This document shows, piece after piece, positions 31,822 to 45,154 of a stretch of DNA of 64,000 bases. The notes under the pieces were generated by a model that worked only from the letters and a program-made list of their open reading frames with translations, was not told the DNA's origin and searched no databases. Numbering within the stretch: the first letter of the stretch is position 1; every line of letters begins with the position of its first letter. Position numbers and translations under genes: made by a program. This DNA comes from Aplectana chamaeleonis (lineage: Eukaryota; Nematoda; Chromadorea; Rhabditida; Cosmocercidae), in contig JAPDOI010000363.1 of the NCBI GenBank assembly GCA_029168955.1, positions 186,001 to 250,000 of the forward strand, given 5' to 3'.

Positions 31822-33085
31822 AGTTGTTCAATAAGTTCTGTCGATAAGAAAAACACAATCTTATTGTTCAAAATACACTTCCTGAACAATCTCCCTGAAC
31901 ATACATAATACACTTGCTCCAACGATACTCCTGTCTGTGGATCCCATCCCTGAAGTGAGAATCCGGAAGGTCTGCAAAATACGCTCCAACACCCGTTATG
32001 ACCTTCTCATTTGATGAGAAACGCTTGCAACGCATAAATTTTTTGAGTTCTGGAAACAAATGTAAGTCGCTGGGGGCCAAATCTGGTGAATACGGTGGAT
32101 GCTCCAACAATTCGAACTTTAATTCATGGATTTTAGCCATTGTCAAAATGCTCTTGTGACACGGTGCATTGTCCTGATGAAAAAGGATTCTGTTCTTCTG
32201 CAAACCGGATCTTTTTTCCTTCAACTGGTTCAAAAGGTTGCAATAATATTCAGAAATAATTGTTTTACCGGCTTGCAAGTAATTCACAAACAAAATTCCT
32301 TTCTCATCACAAAAAAAACTGATGCCATAACCTTCTTGGCCGATTTCCGGACACGAACTCGTTTTGAAGCCAAACAACCAGGTTCACACCACTCTTTAGC
32401 CTCTTGTTTTGATTCAGGATCATGATGATAGACTCAAGTCTCATCCATAATGATGAATCGACGCACTAAATCCACTTTATTCTTTTTAAAACGCCCCAAA
32501 TGTTGCTGAAAAAGTCGCATTCGAATGTGTTTTTGTTCCATTGTTAGCGAATGCGGCACCCATTGTGTACACAGCTTTCTAAAACCCAAAATTTCACCTA
32601 AAATATGGCTCACACTGCCTAATGAGATGTGTAGAGCCTCTACTAAATCTCTCTCAGTCAATCGACGATCTTCCAAAACCATATACTGGATTTTGGCCAT
32701 GATTTCTGGTGTTGATGCGCTTTTTGGACGCCCTTCACGTAGATCGTCTTCAAGGCTTGTACGACCACGTTTAAATCCAGCAACTCATCTTTCTTCTGTT
32801 CTAATTGTAGGTGAACAATCACTATACACTTTAACATTCGTTCGTGAACTTTTTTCGGTGCTACACCTTCCAAAAATAAGAATTTTATCCCTGCACGATA
32901 TTCAATTTTTTTTCCGTTGCTGTGACACGGCGACACTAAATGGCTTGTAAACAAAGAATGAATTGACAGATTGAAATGAAACTTCACATACGTTCACATG
33001 AAGAGTGTACCAACAAAACAAAAACAAAAAATTGGGCTAATAGCAACGTCCTCTCTTATCGAACGACAAAACTTATTGAACAACC
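31822..33085 (-). mobile_element. Nearly full-length mariner element, dead
   Basis: Inverted ends of about 28 bases, GTTGTTCAATAAGTTCTGTC at the left and its near complement at 33052-33085, bound about 1.26 kb, the usual mariner length. The enclosed minus-strand transposase shows FKRGRTSLEDD (linker after the first DNA-binding helix), WVPHSLTMEQKHIRM, the first catalytic Asp in FIIMDET, HQDNAPCHKS, and YSPDLAPSDLHLF; the second and third Asp are 34 residues apart, the mariner D34D spacing. It resembles hookworm mariners such as bandit, but I could not align it. Confidence 0.88.
31862..32960 (-). pseudogene. Mariner transposase pseudogene
   Basis: The catalytic Asp, Asp, Asp residues are present, but the frame is broken. 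The Trp that follows FIIMDET is a TGA stop (near 32430), and frame changes lie near 32700-32830 (within the N-terminal DNA-binding half) and near 32370. About 345 residues are spread over three frames. It cannot make an active transposase without several repairs. Confidence 0.85.
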
Positions 33086-34048
33086 TATTCATACCGTCCT
33101 GCTGGTTTGTGATTGTTCGCTATACTGCCCTTTCTCCCTGAGTGGGATCCAACTGCATAGTAAAGAGAAGATCTCAGGATTCGGACAAAAGAACATAATT
33201 AGATCTTAATTTTTTTGTTATACATATAATCGAGGATCGTCCAGAGGAAAACACGTGAACGGCCAGCAAACAAACTGGAACACATTGGTATTAACTAGGC
33301 AACAGTCTTGATGAGACCGCACAACAATACCATGACTGTGACATTTCCACCATAACCTGGCTGAGAAATGTTAGGTCATACGAGTTAAAACCCTTTATAC
33401 AAATAGGAAGCAAAGGTAAGCAATAAAGGACGGCAGGGAATAACCTCTCGCGTATAAATTCCATACTTTACACAAGGGTGTAACATTTACAAGTATTTTC
33501 TATACATCATATCATCTTGAACAAAGCAGAGTGGAGCGTTAGGCGTTTTTCAGTTTTGGAGCCGGCTCTATCCGAACGACAAACACCAAACAGTCACTTG
33601 TCCAAAAACGTCGCTTGTTGTATTGACCGACTGACTGACCACAGCTAGCATATTTATCCGCACGGCTGCCAGCAAACGATCATGTGAAACTGACAGGTTG
33701 TCGATTGGTTGAACGATAGTGACAGAAAAAGGTAGTACTAGAATAATATTGACATTCTAGTCGTTTTTGGGGCTCAAAGAAGAGAAGAGATTCTTGGATC
33801 CATAATTCTTGGGATAGAAGTAGCGTCGGCATGGATCTTGAAGACTTCGCGTTCACTGTTGAAGGTTGGCGCAAACTCGGTGCCATATGCTATGACATAG
33901 GTGAGCCGAGTGAGCGCCAACCTCAAATAGGGACCGCAGCCTCTTCAAGATGTATGCCGATGTTAGGTCTTAATTTCTGCATGCACCGAGGCAGTGGTTG
34001 AGTTTTTTCGACCATTCCTAACTATGGAAACGGGCAAGAGATCATTAT
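33086..34048. other. Intergenic stretch between two mariners
   Basis: No gene, repeat arm or motif recognised. Confidence 0.4.
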
Positions 34049-34050
34049 TA

Positions 34051-35538
34051 AGGGGACCGGAAAGTAATGTTGTTTTCGGATTATGCGATACCCAACGCCT
34101 TCTTATTCTTCACCTGCCTCAAATGTGCTTGGATGGTCGACCAAGTTCGGTTAGGACTATTTGACAAATCCTCGATCGTATGACACGGATTTGCTCCCAC
34201 TTCCGCCCTTGAAGGCACAGTTCAAGCTCAAGGACAAAATCCGAAATTTCCACATAATTGTGAAGTAGACCCACAGCCTCCGAATAAGCGAGATCTAGGA
34301 GGAAGCCACCCTGGGGCGCCCACATCGGGAAGCCACTTTGGCACGCCCCTTTTACGATTTTTCGAGCTCAACAGCGGCGAAATGAGCGGTGTTTTTCGAG
34401 AAGTAACCCCGTTCATCCCTTCATTCTCAGCTTCTCTCTTTGTTCAGGTCGGTTCTCATACACAGGTTGCAAATGACGGAAGTTACAAGCCTCGGACAAC
34501 TCGTCCACCATGCTTCCGTTGCTCAATTTTTGAGGGGATATAACTTCGTTCCTAGGAGGTCTTGTACGATTCCGAAGACATCATTGGAATCGGCGTGGGA
34601 CCGCTTCCAAGATAGGCAGGGGAACAGAAAAGCGATTCTGAGGTTGGACTGTGCCTTGAAAGGCACAGGACACCCAAGGAAATTATTTTTCAGATTTCAT
34701 GCTTATCTTGGAGAGAGCTACTCTCTGATCACAATGGTGTCTCTGAAATCGTCCACGATCCTCTACGGACGGAGATCTGACTCCATGAAAATGCCTGCAG
34801 TTAGAGGTCAAAAATTTCGTGGACGAGTTGTCTCAGGCCTGTATTTCTCTTCATTCGCAATCGTTCCGCGAGAGCGAGCCAGGATAAGAAGACAGACCAG
34901 CAATGGACTGAAGATCGACGACTCGTTGAGGATCCATCCATCCATCTAGCTGCTATCGAATTCGTAAACCTGGTAGGGAGCCGGGCCTGTGGCGGTGAGT
35001 GAAGGAGGTCGGGCCTGTGGTGGTCGCTTATATCTCGCTTATTTTAAGAATCTGAGATCTCGCATTTGGCACGTGTTATAGTGGAGGGGTCTGCTAAACA
35101 ATCAAATAAAAATCACCAAATTAATGTCTGAGGGTGTACTGTGCATTCAACACGTCGTTGTCTAACGCTGATGGCCTTCCTGATCGATACCAGTCGGAAA
35201 GATTAAATTTTCCCGATTTGAACTTGCAAAACCACCTTTGGCATTTACGAATGTCCAATGCATTTGGATAAAGATCACCAATGTTTTTGGTAGCAACTGT
35301 TGCCTTACTTACCTTATGAAATTAAAAAAAACATGCAATGCCGGATGTGTACCTCTTCTGGTGTTTGGCAGTCCATTTTACAAAAAATTGTATTTCAATT
35401 GCCTGTGAGTGAAGAAGTCCTTAAAACCCCAAAATGTCTTTGGCACGTCTCTGAACCAAACCATACGTCTCTGAACGAGCTGATTAATTACAATATAGTA
35501 TTGAACTTCGCAGAAACGACATTACTTTCGGGTCACCC
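34051..35538 (-). mobile_element. Second mariner copy, internally interrupted
   Basis: Ends GGGGACCGGAAAGTAATG (left, after TA) and CATTACTTTCGGGTCACCC (right, before TA) match the outer mariner at 27.7 kb. The minus strand at 35160-35330 encodes KATVATKNIGDL and CQRWFCKFKSGKFNLSD, then RSGRPSALDND, the N-terminal helix-turn-helix part; 34090-34200 gives the following stretch (HTIEDLSNSPNRTWSTIQ). Between them about 0.9 kb of MITE sequence (about 34215-35150) is inserted, and everything after the DNA-binding half is deleted. It is a deletion derivative. Confidence 0.75.
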
Positions 35539-36487
35539 TAATAGAAATCGAGAGCCCACTAGAGATTCCCCAGAGTTCACAATGGATGCCAGAAAAGGGA
35601 TATGGTTTGGAAGTAAAGGTCTTCACACATTCAGATGATTACACTTGAAGCATATACCTCAGCCTTCAAGCCAGCTTAGCGTTTGTCACATCTAAAAACC
35701 CAGGAGCGACATTTTGTCTCGAATCTCAAAGACTTCTTTGCCAAAAGTTGACCTTAGGTGCCCATTCCGTGCCTGAATACCTTCTATGGATGCCGACGGA
35801 AGCACTTGACGCTTATCCCAGGTAACCGAATACTCCGCCAACAACCCTCGTGTCATTCGTCATTCACTTCGATCGATCTTGTAGTTCTTCAGAAGCGCGG
35901 CGGACGACTTTGTGAAACACGATCCGAGTGTAAACACACCAATCTAATTACAGTAATCCGGAAACTGTCGCGCACATCGTATACGGTAAATAGTCGCGCA
36001 TTGCGCGCGGCTCACCAAAAGGATGACCTTAGTTCGCCGCCGTGGTGGCCGCTGTTTGGCGTATAGTTATGGCGGATTTATGATATCAGTGGCTATTAAA
36101 TTCCTCAGTCGGTAGATCTTACCGCATTTGATTATGGAGTCGCATGGGCAAGGAATAGTAGAGAAGTAAGGGTGAGTGAGAGTGTTCGCCTTGGAAACAA
36201 ATATTCAAAAAAAAATGTTCGTAGAGGGACTACATGTTTGATATTTGGTCTTGTTGATATCCAGAATGGCCTTCAAAGCTGCACCAAACCAACAAGGTGA
36301 CCAAGTTGTTTGGGAGCAGTGTTATGTTGTCGTCTAAAATATATACGCAGGATTCGAATGTTTCTTTAGCGGACATCCATCCGAAGAATTCCCGATTCTA
36401 ATATTAAAAAACATCCACTCGCCGAAAAGAGCCTTTTCCGAAACATTTTAAAAACCCCATATATTGTAAAAACTTTCTTTCGAACGA

Positions 36488-37012
36488 CCTAAAGACAGTG
36501 TTTACGATAAAACCGTAATCTAATTTTCTTTTTTTTTTTTTTGAGGACCTAAGTCCCCTAAGTAGGGGCTAGTAGAAGGAGGTTACACTCAAATACCGGT
36601 GAAAAGCTGTCCAAAGCAATCTCTGAAAAATTCAATTATGCCTGTAGGTGTGCTTCGGGAGACTGCAGACAAAACGTCAAACCTGACGTCGGAAATGGTT
36701 TGTCCCGCTCCAAAATTTATACAATTAGTTAAGTGACTTTGCTTTCTGTTTATTGTACCGAAATCTCTTTAGAAATAAGATGAAATGATATAGTACCATT
36801 CAGCGGCAAAGAATTTTAAAAATTCTAATTCTGTACCTCCGTTGAGACGAATGCAGGACAACTGTTGTATGACAAGGGCGGGGTGACCCAATGGGTCAGC
36901 TGGTCCACGAGATTTTTATCCACTTCCGACCTTCCTTTTTTTAGAGAGACTCAAAGCTCACATTTCGCCAAATATCGGGCAACTTTTTCATCGTGAACAC
37001 TGCCTTTTTAAG
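36488..37012. mobile_element. TTAA-type MITE, 0.5 kb
   Basis: Left end AAAGACAGTGTTTACGATAA, right end CATCGTGAACACTGCCTTT. A second element with the related end AAGGCACAGTGCACCC starts directly after it. Confidence 0.55.
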
Positions 37013-37426
37013 GCACAGTGCACCCAGAAAATTATTTTTCAGCTTTTATGCTTATCTTGGAGAGAGTCAGACGTTGGTCACAGTGGTATGTATCTCTGAA
37101 TTTGTCTATAACCCCTATGAACACAGTTTTGGCTCCTCAAAGATGCCTATTTTTGGAGAGCGGAAAGAACGAAGACTTGTTGGAATTCATCCACCCATCT
37201 AGCCGCTATCGAGTTCGGAAATCTGATAGGGGGTGTGGCCCGTGGTGGTGAGCGAAGGAGGTCGGGCCTGTGGTGATCGCTTACATCTCGCTTATTTCGA
37301 GGAATCGAGATCTCTAACTTGGCACATGTTATACAGGAGAGGCCTACTACACAATAAAATAAAAATCACAAATTCCTGTCTGAGGGTGTACTGTGCCTTT
37401 AACCCCCGAGTCATGAAAAAAATCCG

Positions 37427-38147
37427 CTTTGAAGGCAGTGTTCACGATGAAAATGTTGCCCGTTTTGGGGCGAAAACGTAAGTTTTGGATGGCTTTAAGA
37501 ATAATAAGAGAGGAAGTACGTCGAGAAGCGGCCAGGAAGTGGGTGAAAATCTCATGGATCAGCCGACCCGTTGGATCAGCTCGCATACGTCATGTAACAG
37601 ATGTTCTGCAGTCGTTTCTTCAGAGAAACTGTTGCCGAGTCTTCGAATACTCTTTGTCACAGAATTTTCTAACATCCAAGCATGTGCATCGACCAATCCT
37701 AATCTTGAAGAGTTTTCTGTACAAGACACAAAAACAAAATCACTCATCTCTGGCTCAGGGCCAAATTTACTCTGTTCCTTCGCGCGCTGGTGCGGAGCGA
37801 GTTAGGAGACAGCGAGAAAGTGTGGGTGGAAGGAGACGCATTACACGCGCGCAGGTGCACGCGTTGAACGGAAATAAATTTCCATCTGGAACAGAGGATA
37901 CCTAAGAATTTTGAATCGCAAAATCATTTCCAACGTTAGTTTTGACGCTTTGTCTGCAGTTTCCCGAGACCCGCCGAACAAGCGTAAATGAATGTTTCAG
38001 AGATTTCTTCAAACAGTTTTTCTGAGGTGTCTGAGAGTTCTCTGGGGATTTTTCTCTACTAACCTCCTCTGCGTAGACTTAGATACCTACTCGAAAACAT
38101 CGCAAAACTAGAATACGGTTTTCTTAACACTGCCTTTAATTAACTAA
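37427..38147. mobile_element. TTAA-type MITE, 0.7 kb
   Basis: Left end TTGAAGGCAGTGTTCACGAT; a plausible right end, TTAACACTGCCTTTAAT, is at 38131-38147. Confidence 0.45.
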
Positions 38148-39409
38148 ACTTCCTCAATTTCCTCAATATTTCGAGTTTTCATTTGTTCACCTGGAGGGGC
38201 GGAAAGGGTGGCATGCGGCGTTTGTTTAGCTTCATAAACCTTTTTGCAGCCGTTTTTTGCCATTGCTGGCTTGTTTTCTGCCGTCCTTTCGACACTGTGA
38301 ACCGAGGTCCCCCTTCGCCTATTATTTTACTCTGGAAAGTCACCGATACGGACGATCGTGAACGCTGCCTTCAGGAAGAGAATTTTTCATAGTCGAAAAA
38401 TCGTAGGCAAGGCAAAATCCGAAACCAAATCAGATCAGAGTCACTAAAGAGGAGCGTTGAGCACGATTGTGAAGTCCGTTTATAGATTTTGGACAGATTA
38501 CGGTAGATTACGGTAGGTTTACGGTTGTTCGGTCAAAGTCTCGATCGAATTCGACTCAAAACTTGTGTACGGGGGTTATGCGTGGTCGTGAATACGAATT
38601 TAACGTTAATTTGTCGATTCTCGAAATACTAAGGCAGGTTTTGCCTCCTAAATGGCATGGTACCTGCCGTAACCTACACTAAACTTCAGAATTTCAGCAA
38701 ACGGACTGCAGATTCGTGTTCACCACCCTAGATTATCCCTACATACAAGTTTTGGACCGAATCCGAATTTTTTTTCAAAATACCCAAAAAATTTCCTGAT
38801 GGGTACCCTTACCTTGCCGCCTGACTTTGAAAAACACGTTCAACTTTTCCAGAGTGGTTTTAGGCAGCTGCGAAGGCCATAATCGGATTCTACACGCATC
38901 TGCAAAAACGACTAGTGTCGTTGGTAACTCTTCTGGACGTAAATTCAAAGAAGACGTAAATTTTTCATTTCAGTTGGAATTGAACATTTTTCAGAGGACT
39001 CCGCCTTGTGTAGCGCTCTGCCCGACCATATGAGATTCTCAGCTTTGTAAAGGTTGGAGGCTGTCTTTGCCAAGTTTGTTACTGTTAATTTTATAAGTTT
39101 TCTTATATAATGAATACATGACATGTGAATTTAGTATCACAACACAGAGTTAGACATTCCAGCCGTACTAATCGAGGGTATACACAAAATGACTGATTTT
39201 TGTAAATACAACGATATTCCGCCGACAAACTGGCTGCAAAGCAGTTTCAGGTCCTATTTCGGACCATGAAGAATGTAAATCCGAGAAGTGGCGAATTGGG
39301 AACATTTTAGCAACTTGCGCGTAAAAGCGCGTGTGTTGTGGGTGCGTACACAACACGCGTTTTATTTTACACGTGTGTCCCGATGACCGTGGCGTCTGCG
39401 AGGATTAAA

Positions 39410-39862
39410 GGCAGTGTTCACGGTGATTTTTTTCCCGAGTTTTCTACTCAAAACAATGCGTTGGCTACCAAGTTTTACCAAAATTACGAAGAAACGGCGA
39501 GAAACGCACTAAATCGTCTTATTTCAGAGTTATTATTCTCTGGCCTGGACTAGTTGTCCGGTTGGATGAACATGTTCACGGTGGTTGTCACCAGTAAAAA
39601 ACGGGGCTAATCAAAAATGGACGAATATTTTATGCAAAACAGTATTAGTTAGGGTCCGAAGGAAAGAACGGAGCAACACAAATTGAAGAATTGCAGAAGA
39701 CGGGTCCGCACACTGAGAGTAAAGAAGCGGGGTGAGAGTAAAGGATTTCGTACCCTTCTGGTGCGTTTTTCTCGATTTTTTCGTCATTTCAGGTCTACTC
39801 GGAGGCCAAACAATCGATTTAGCGATGAATCTCAAAATCGAAGATTATCGTGAACACTGCTT
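39410..39862. mobile_element. TTAA-type MITE, 0.45 kb
   Basis: TTAA then AGGCAGTGTTCACGGTGA; right end ATCGTGAACACTGCTT then TCAA. Interior CAATGCGTTGGCTACCAAG recurs at 4570-4620 and 50135-50170. Confidence 0.65.
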
Positions 39863-40089
39863 TCAAGCCAGAATCATCGAGCAGTTTTTTTTCTGTGTTG
39901 TAAAACTCTTACGTAGCCATCCTCGAGAAGCCATCTTCGTTATTTTAAGATACCAAATTGGGTTCGGAAAATGCCAACTTTGCCCCGAAACGTGGGCGAA
40001 TCCGCACATTTCCGACCAATTTCATGATTCATGATGCGGAATTCACAAAATACTCCGATTTCGAGTAATTATTGGAACCAAAACCATTG

Positions 40090-40373
40090 CTACTGTGCTT
40101 CTCTGGGCCAAATTCCGGTCCGCAATTGCGCCTCGACACGCATTGCGGCCGCACGCGCTCGAGTCAGTTGGGTTTCCAGCGCCAAAGCCGACTCGATGTG
40201 GCTTTTTTATACAATTTTCTCCAATTTTTCTTAGTTTCCAGTTTCCAAAACCCACCTAGAGTCAGTAGATCGGCAGCTGCGGCGCTGGAAGCTCTTCCGG
40301 CTCGGGAGCGTGCGGCCGCAAAGCGTGTCGAGACGCGATCGCGGACCGGAATCTGGCCCAGATAAGCACAGTA
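40090..40373. repeat. Foldback element
   Basis: TACTGTGCTTCTCTGGGCCA and its near complement at 40354-40373; arms include CGGTCCGC...CTCGACACGC on both sides. Confidence 0.68.
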
Positions 40374-40978
40374 CACCCACTTATTTCCTGAAATTCTCAC
40401 AAGAATCACATTCTACTGCATGAAATTTTCTTGCGCAGTGTTTTTCTGTTCTGAAATATTTTCTGTTTCAAATGCATTTATATAAACTGCTGCAAGGACA
40501 TGGTGCTGTTTGGTCTTTCCACGTTCTCGATTTTTGAACCGCAGAAAATTAGAAATCTGGAAACGGAGCCCTCAAGGGGAAAAGCAGCTCCAGTGCTCTT
40601 CCTTCACCTGAAGAGTTATAACAGAAAACCTTCCTCAGAAAGTAGGTCTGAAAGTGCTGCAAACCGTTGAAAATTAATCACAAGATTGATAATTTTTTTT
40701 TAATTTGGAGAAACCATTCCAGACAAATTTTAGGTAGTTTGTTCAATTTTTTAAGCTTTTTTCAATGCAAAAAAGTGATTTTTCTACGATTGTTCTTAAT
40801 CTCGGTCCTAGAACCACACTGTTGCATGATAATGATTCAAATCCGAAATCGGTGTGCGCTTCGCCCACACCACAATAGGTGGGTACTATACTTCGGCGAC
40901 TCGACAAAATTTTCGAATAATCGAGTTTTAGACTAATTCGATTCTTCAAAATTTCGAATAATCGAGTAGTTGAATTGA

Positions 40979-41421
40979 CAGCGTTCACGATGATCATCCT
41001 CGTTGACTTTCCGCAGTGAAATTAAAGGCGAGAAGGATCCTAGGCTCCCAGTGTCGAAAGAACGGTAGAAAACGAGCCAGGAGTGACAAAATAACGGCTG
41101 CAAACAAGCGTTTTGGTGCCCCAGGTACGCCTGGTGCCCCAGATCCGCCCCTCGGAATGAACAAAATGAAGACTCAGATTACAGGAAAGATCAAGTCAAG
41201 AAAGTGCTGATAAGTGAGCTGATAGTTCCATTGCACTGATAGGTATCATCCTTCTAGCTGTCAATTCCTCCACGATCAAAAGTCAACGTAAACAGAGAGG
41301 GCCTATTTTTGCTAAAAACGCGTCTTTCGTGTCCTTTTTGAGCATGCCTTGCTATATAGGGCACCAGACCTTTGGTAAACCGTGGAGATATGGGAAGTGA
41401 AATTTATCGTGAACACTGCCT
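40979..41421. mobile_element. TTAA-type MITE, 0.44 kb
   Basis: Left end CAGCGTTCACGATGATC after TTGA, right end TATCGTGAACACTGCCT before TTAA. Confidence 0.6.
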
Positions 41422-41987
41422 TTAAGAAATGTGTATAGCTAGGAGAATGTTCGTTTGCCTGTCCAATCACCGTGCGAAAATTCCATGTTGTGGATGACCT
41501 TGAACGCAAAACTTTCATGGGGGTGCGTTTGCTCGACGTGCTTACATATACATAGGTAGGACCCTTTTCAAAGCTTTCACCAAGCAGAAGAACAACTTCT
41601 CTGTCCTGGACCCCCACAATGATACATTGGTGTGGTTGGGTCGAGTTCTTCATCTCAGCTGATGTTATTGGAAAGGAACCAGTTGCGTAGTGCAGTTTTT
41701 CGTAGCGCTACATTGTGGCCTGACAGAATGAGGAATGCTCCCTGTGTCTTCCGTCTGGAAACAAGCTTTCATTCATGGAGCTGTTGCCCTCCCTCACTTT
41801 ACCTCCTTTCACCTGTAATGCTATAACTTAATTGAAGATTTTTTTTCGCATTGGTCCACTTTAAAATATTCTTGCTAGGACTCTACTGAAGGAAAAAAAA
41901 ACCTAAGAATTTCACTCGAAATATCCTGTTACTTCGCGGTTTTATATAATCGAAAGCGGCGCTTCATGTTCAGTGCACCCTCTTCAA

Positions 41988-42592
41988 AGGCATCGTACAC
42001 GATGAAAACCATACTTGGGTTCTTGACGTTTTCGTGTTCTTATATCCCTATAGGGACTGAAGGTTGCAAAGTGCCCCCACGAAAACGTCAATTTTTCAAG
42101 AAAAACCCAATTCAAGAAACCTCAAAACAAATTTGAAGTTCCCGCCGACATCATCTTGGGATAGTTGAGCGAAGAACGCAAGGAACACTTTTACGATTCG
42201 TTCCTTGGAGCAGCGTTGGAAGCAATTCACCGAGGACGCCATTCAGACGAGCGATAATTTTTTCTCGAACGAAACTAAAAAGGGTTCTTAATCTGCTGCG
42301 TCCATTGCTGTCAGCTGCTTTCGTTCGATGTCGAACGTGAAATGGAGTGGCGTATGAATTGCGCCCTACGACGCGTCAACGCACGATCGCCGGTAGCGAC
42401 CTCGGAGTTTTGTTCCTTGTAACAACGGATCGACCCCAAGGCCGGCCCCCCAAACCCAGGAGCCCTTTGTGGTAAGCAAATCTCCATTCAGAGGCGATTT
42501 CGAAACTCCAAACTTTCTGAGTGACATTTTATGACCCACTAGTCCGACTGAACACAAAAGCTGGAATTCGGTTTCCATCGTGTACGATGCCT
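41988..42592. mobile_element. TTAA-type MITE, variant ends
   Basis: AAGGCATCGTACACGATGAAA at the left and CATCGTGTACGATGCCT then TTAA at the right: the same design with a changed terminal word. Confidence 0.6.
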
Positions 42593-43099
42593 TTAAGGAA
42601 TCCCTATAACCGTTTACTACAAAAAATTGATGAGGCACATCGAGATCGATCGCGTAATGTAGTATAACACCGAAGGACAGTCCCTGAGAAGGAACACATG
42701 TATTTGTGACTTCACTGACCCTTTCTTTTGCCTATGCAATTTCAGATCTCAGTTATTAACAGCTAATCCGCTATAAGACGAAAAACGCGCTGACTCAAAC
42801 AGACTACAGCAGGTGCACGTAACCTTTGGAAAGGACGTCGTGGTTTCGAAGATAGTTGCATGTTTTCTCCTTCTCTGGTGTACTTCTTTGCCTAGTGCTT
42901 GTAGTTACTTTGGCGAGGGCTTTTATAAAAACCATGTTTTTATGGTTTTAGGTATGGGACACCGCATTGATAATCCGGTTTCCAAATACCCTGAGTGCCT
43001 GATTTACAGGAGATCTCCAAAACTGGAAATTTTCATAGCTTTGCGAAGAGACTAAGGAGTATACGAATGGCATTTCTCAGGATGATCAAAAATGAGATT

Positions 43100-44220
43100 A
43101 AAGCACAGTAACACCTCAAACTCGAATTTTTGTTTTCCTGTTTATCTTGGAGAAAATTTCACGCTGATCACAATGGTGTCTCCAGATTCGCTCAGAACTC
43201 ACTACGTTAGGGCTCCTCAAAAATTTTGAATTTGAACTGGTAGAAGTTCGCGGACGAGTTGTTCGAGCCTGTATTTTCTCGTTATTCGCAGCCATCATTC
43301 TGAAGCAGGTCACAATATATAGCCAGACCGAAAACAAAAGGAAGAACATAGGTTTTGAATAAAATCATTCGCTCGTCTCTTCCCTATTGAGGTCGGAAGC
43401 CTGTCAGTGGGCGTTGCCCATTTTTTGTTCCAAGGGGGCGTGGCCGACTTTTTCCTAGCTTTTTCTCGCTTGTGTGAGCGAACGGAGAGTTAGTGCTCGG
43501 CAGGGTTACTATAGACGGCTACCGGCCCAAAATTTAAAAAATTACCTCTGAGGTTAGACGGTGCCTTTAAAGGCACAGTCCAACCTAGGAATCGTTTTTC
43601 TGTTTCTCTACCTATCTTGAGAACGGTTGAACACTGATTCCAATGATGCCTCTGGAATCGTACAAGACTCCCTGGGAACGGAGTTATGGCCCCTCAAAAA
43701 TTGGGCTATCAAAGTATGGTGGACAAGTTGTCCGAACCTTGTAACTTCAGTCATTTGCAACCGATGTATGCGAGCCAATCTGAATAAATAGAAAGGTTGA
43801 GAATCAAGGGAACAATGGGGCCAGTGATTGGTATCTTGCCAGTATTGAGCTCGAAAAATCGTAAAAGGGGCGTGCTAAAGTGGCTTCCTGGTGTGAGCGC
43901 CCCAGGGTGGCTTCCTCCTATATCTCGCTTATTCGGAGGAATTAAGAGCTCAAACTTGAGAGGTGTTCGACGGGGTGGGTCCACTCTACAATTATGTGAA
44001 AATCTCAGATTTCGCCCCTGAGCAACCTCGGAATCGATTTGTCGCTTTTTAGCTCGTTTTGGAGAAAGTTCCACACTGATCACAAAGGTGTCTCCAGAAT
44101 CTCTCAGAACTCATTACGAACGGAAGTATGGCTTCTCAAAAATCGTGAATTATAACGGCGAGAAATTCGTGGACGAGCTGTCTTGCGCCCGTTTTTCTCG
44201 TTATTCGCAGTCATTGCACT
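43100..44220. repeat. Cluster of MITE fragments with AAGGCACAGT ends
   Basis: Contains GGTGCCTTTAAAGGCACAGT at about 43560 (two elements end to end), the module ACGGAGTTATGGCCCCTCAA at 43678 and CTCAGAACTCATTACG-type sequence at 43195 and 44105. Boundaries are unclear. Confidence 0.45.
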
Positions 44221-44607
44221 GGAGAAGACCACAATACAAAGCTAGACCGAGAACATATGGAAGAATGTAGATTTTGATCAAAATCGGTTTCGCGTCACGT
44301 CTCTATGAGCCCGAAAACTCTGCAGTGGGCGGAGCGAAAGGGTGCTGATTTGGGGGGAGGGTGAAGGGAGGGGGCGCTCGCTTTTTCTCGCTTATTCGGA
44401 AGAATCGAGGTTCCGCGTTTGACAGAGTTCCTATACACAGGAGAATTCTGCGATGGAATCGCATTGGAACTTCTACAAATGCTCTGTTTGCGAGTGAAAT
44501 TAATTTCCTTTCATCGCGTGCGTCGGCGTGCGTATGCTGCGTCTCCTTCTCCCCGTACTTTCTGGCTGTCTCTACCCTCGCTCCGCACAAGCGCGAGAGG
44601 GAACAGA

Positions 44608-44863
44608 GTACAGCTCACCTCCGCACTGCCGTTCAGTCCGCAAAGTGCACGCTTATTGCGAAAGCTTGCTGCGGCGCGGTCGCGAGAGTCCTCAGACAGG
44701 GATGAGGGATCACCCGGGCGGTTTATTGCCTTTGGTGCCCGGGTGATCCCACCGCCCGGGTGATCCCACATCCATGTCTGAGGATACGTGCAACCGCGCC
44801 GCAGCACGCTTTCGCAATAAGCGTGCACTTTGCGGACTGAACGACAGTGCGGAGGTGAACTGT
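44608..44863. repeat. Foldback element with triple GATCACCCGGGCGG core
   Basis: Ends TACAGCTCACCTCCGCACTG and its complement (TA flanks). The loop carries GATCACCCGGGCGG and two inverse copies GCCCGGGTGATCCCA. Confidence 0.72.
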
Positions 44864-45154
44864 AAATTTGACTCGGAACCACAGAATAGGGTTTATTCGG
44901 GCGGGCTGCTTAGCAGAAAATCCAATTATCGATTTTCCTTCGATTACATTATGTAACGGTGCGTATACGGTAGCTTGGCCGTAGACTTAGATCTGACTCG
45001 AAACTTCTCTGTGGGTTATTTGGGACGCCGAACACGAATTTGAAGTTCATCTTTCGATTTTCGAAATATTGACTCAGAAAACCGCCGCATCCAATGCGTG
45101 TCGAATATGCACTCAACTCGAGTGACCACACCCATCGAAAGGCTTTTTCGCAGG

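Noticed and set aside
34440..34949. 169-residue plus-strand frame
   Set aside because: Made of two MITE modules found inverted at several other places; no protein family.
42813..43055. Open frame with a signal-peptide-like stretch (KIVACFLLLWCTSLPSACS)
   Set aside because: No ATG or clear acceptor with ATG precedes it, and the downstream part is not protein-like; hydrophobicity alone is not enough.
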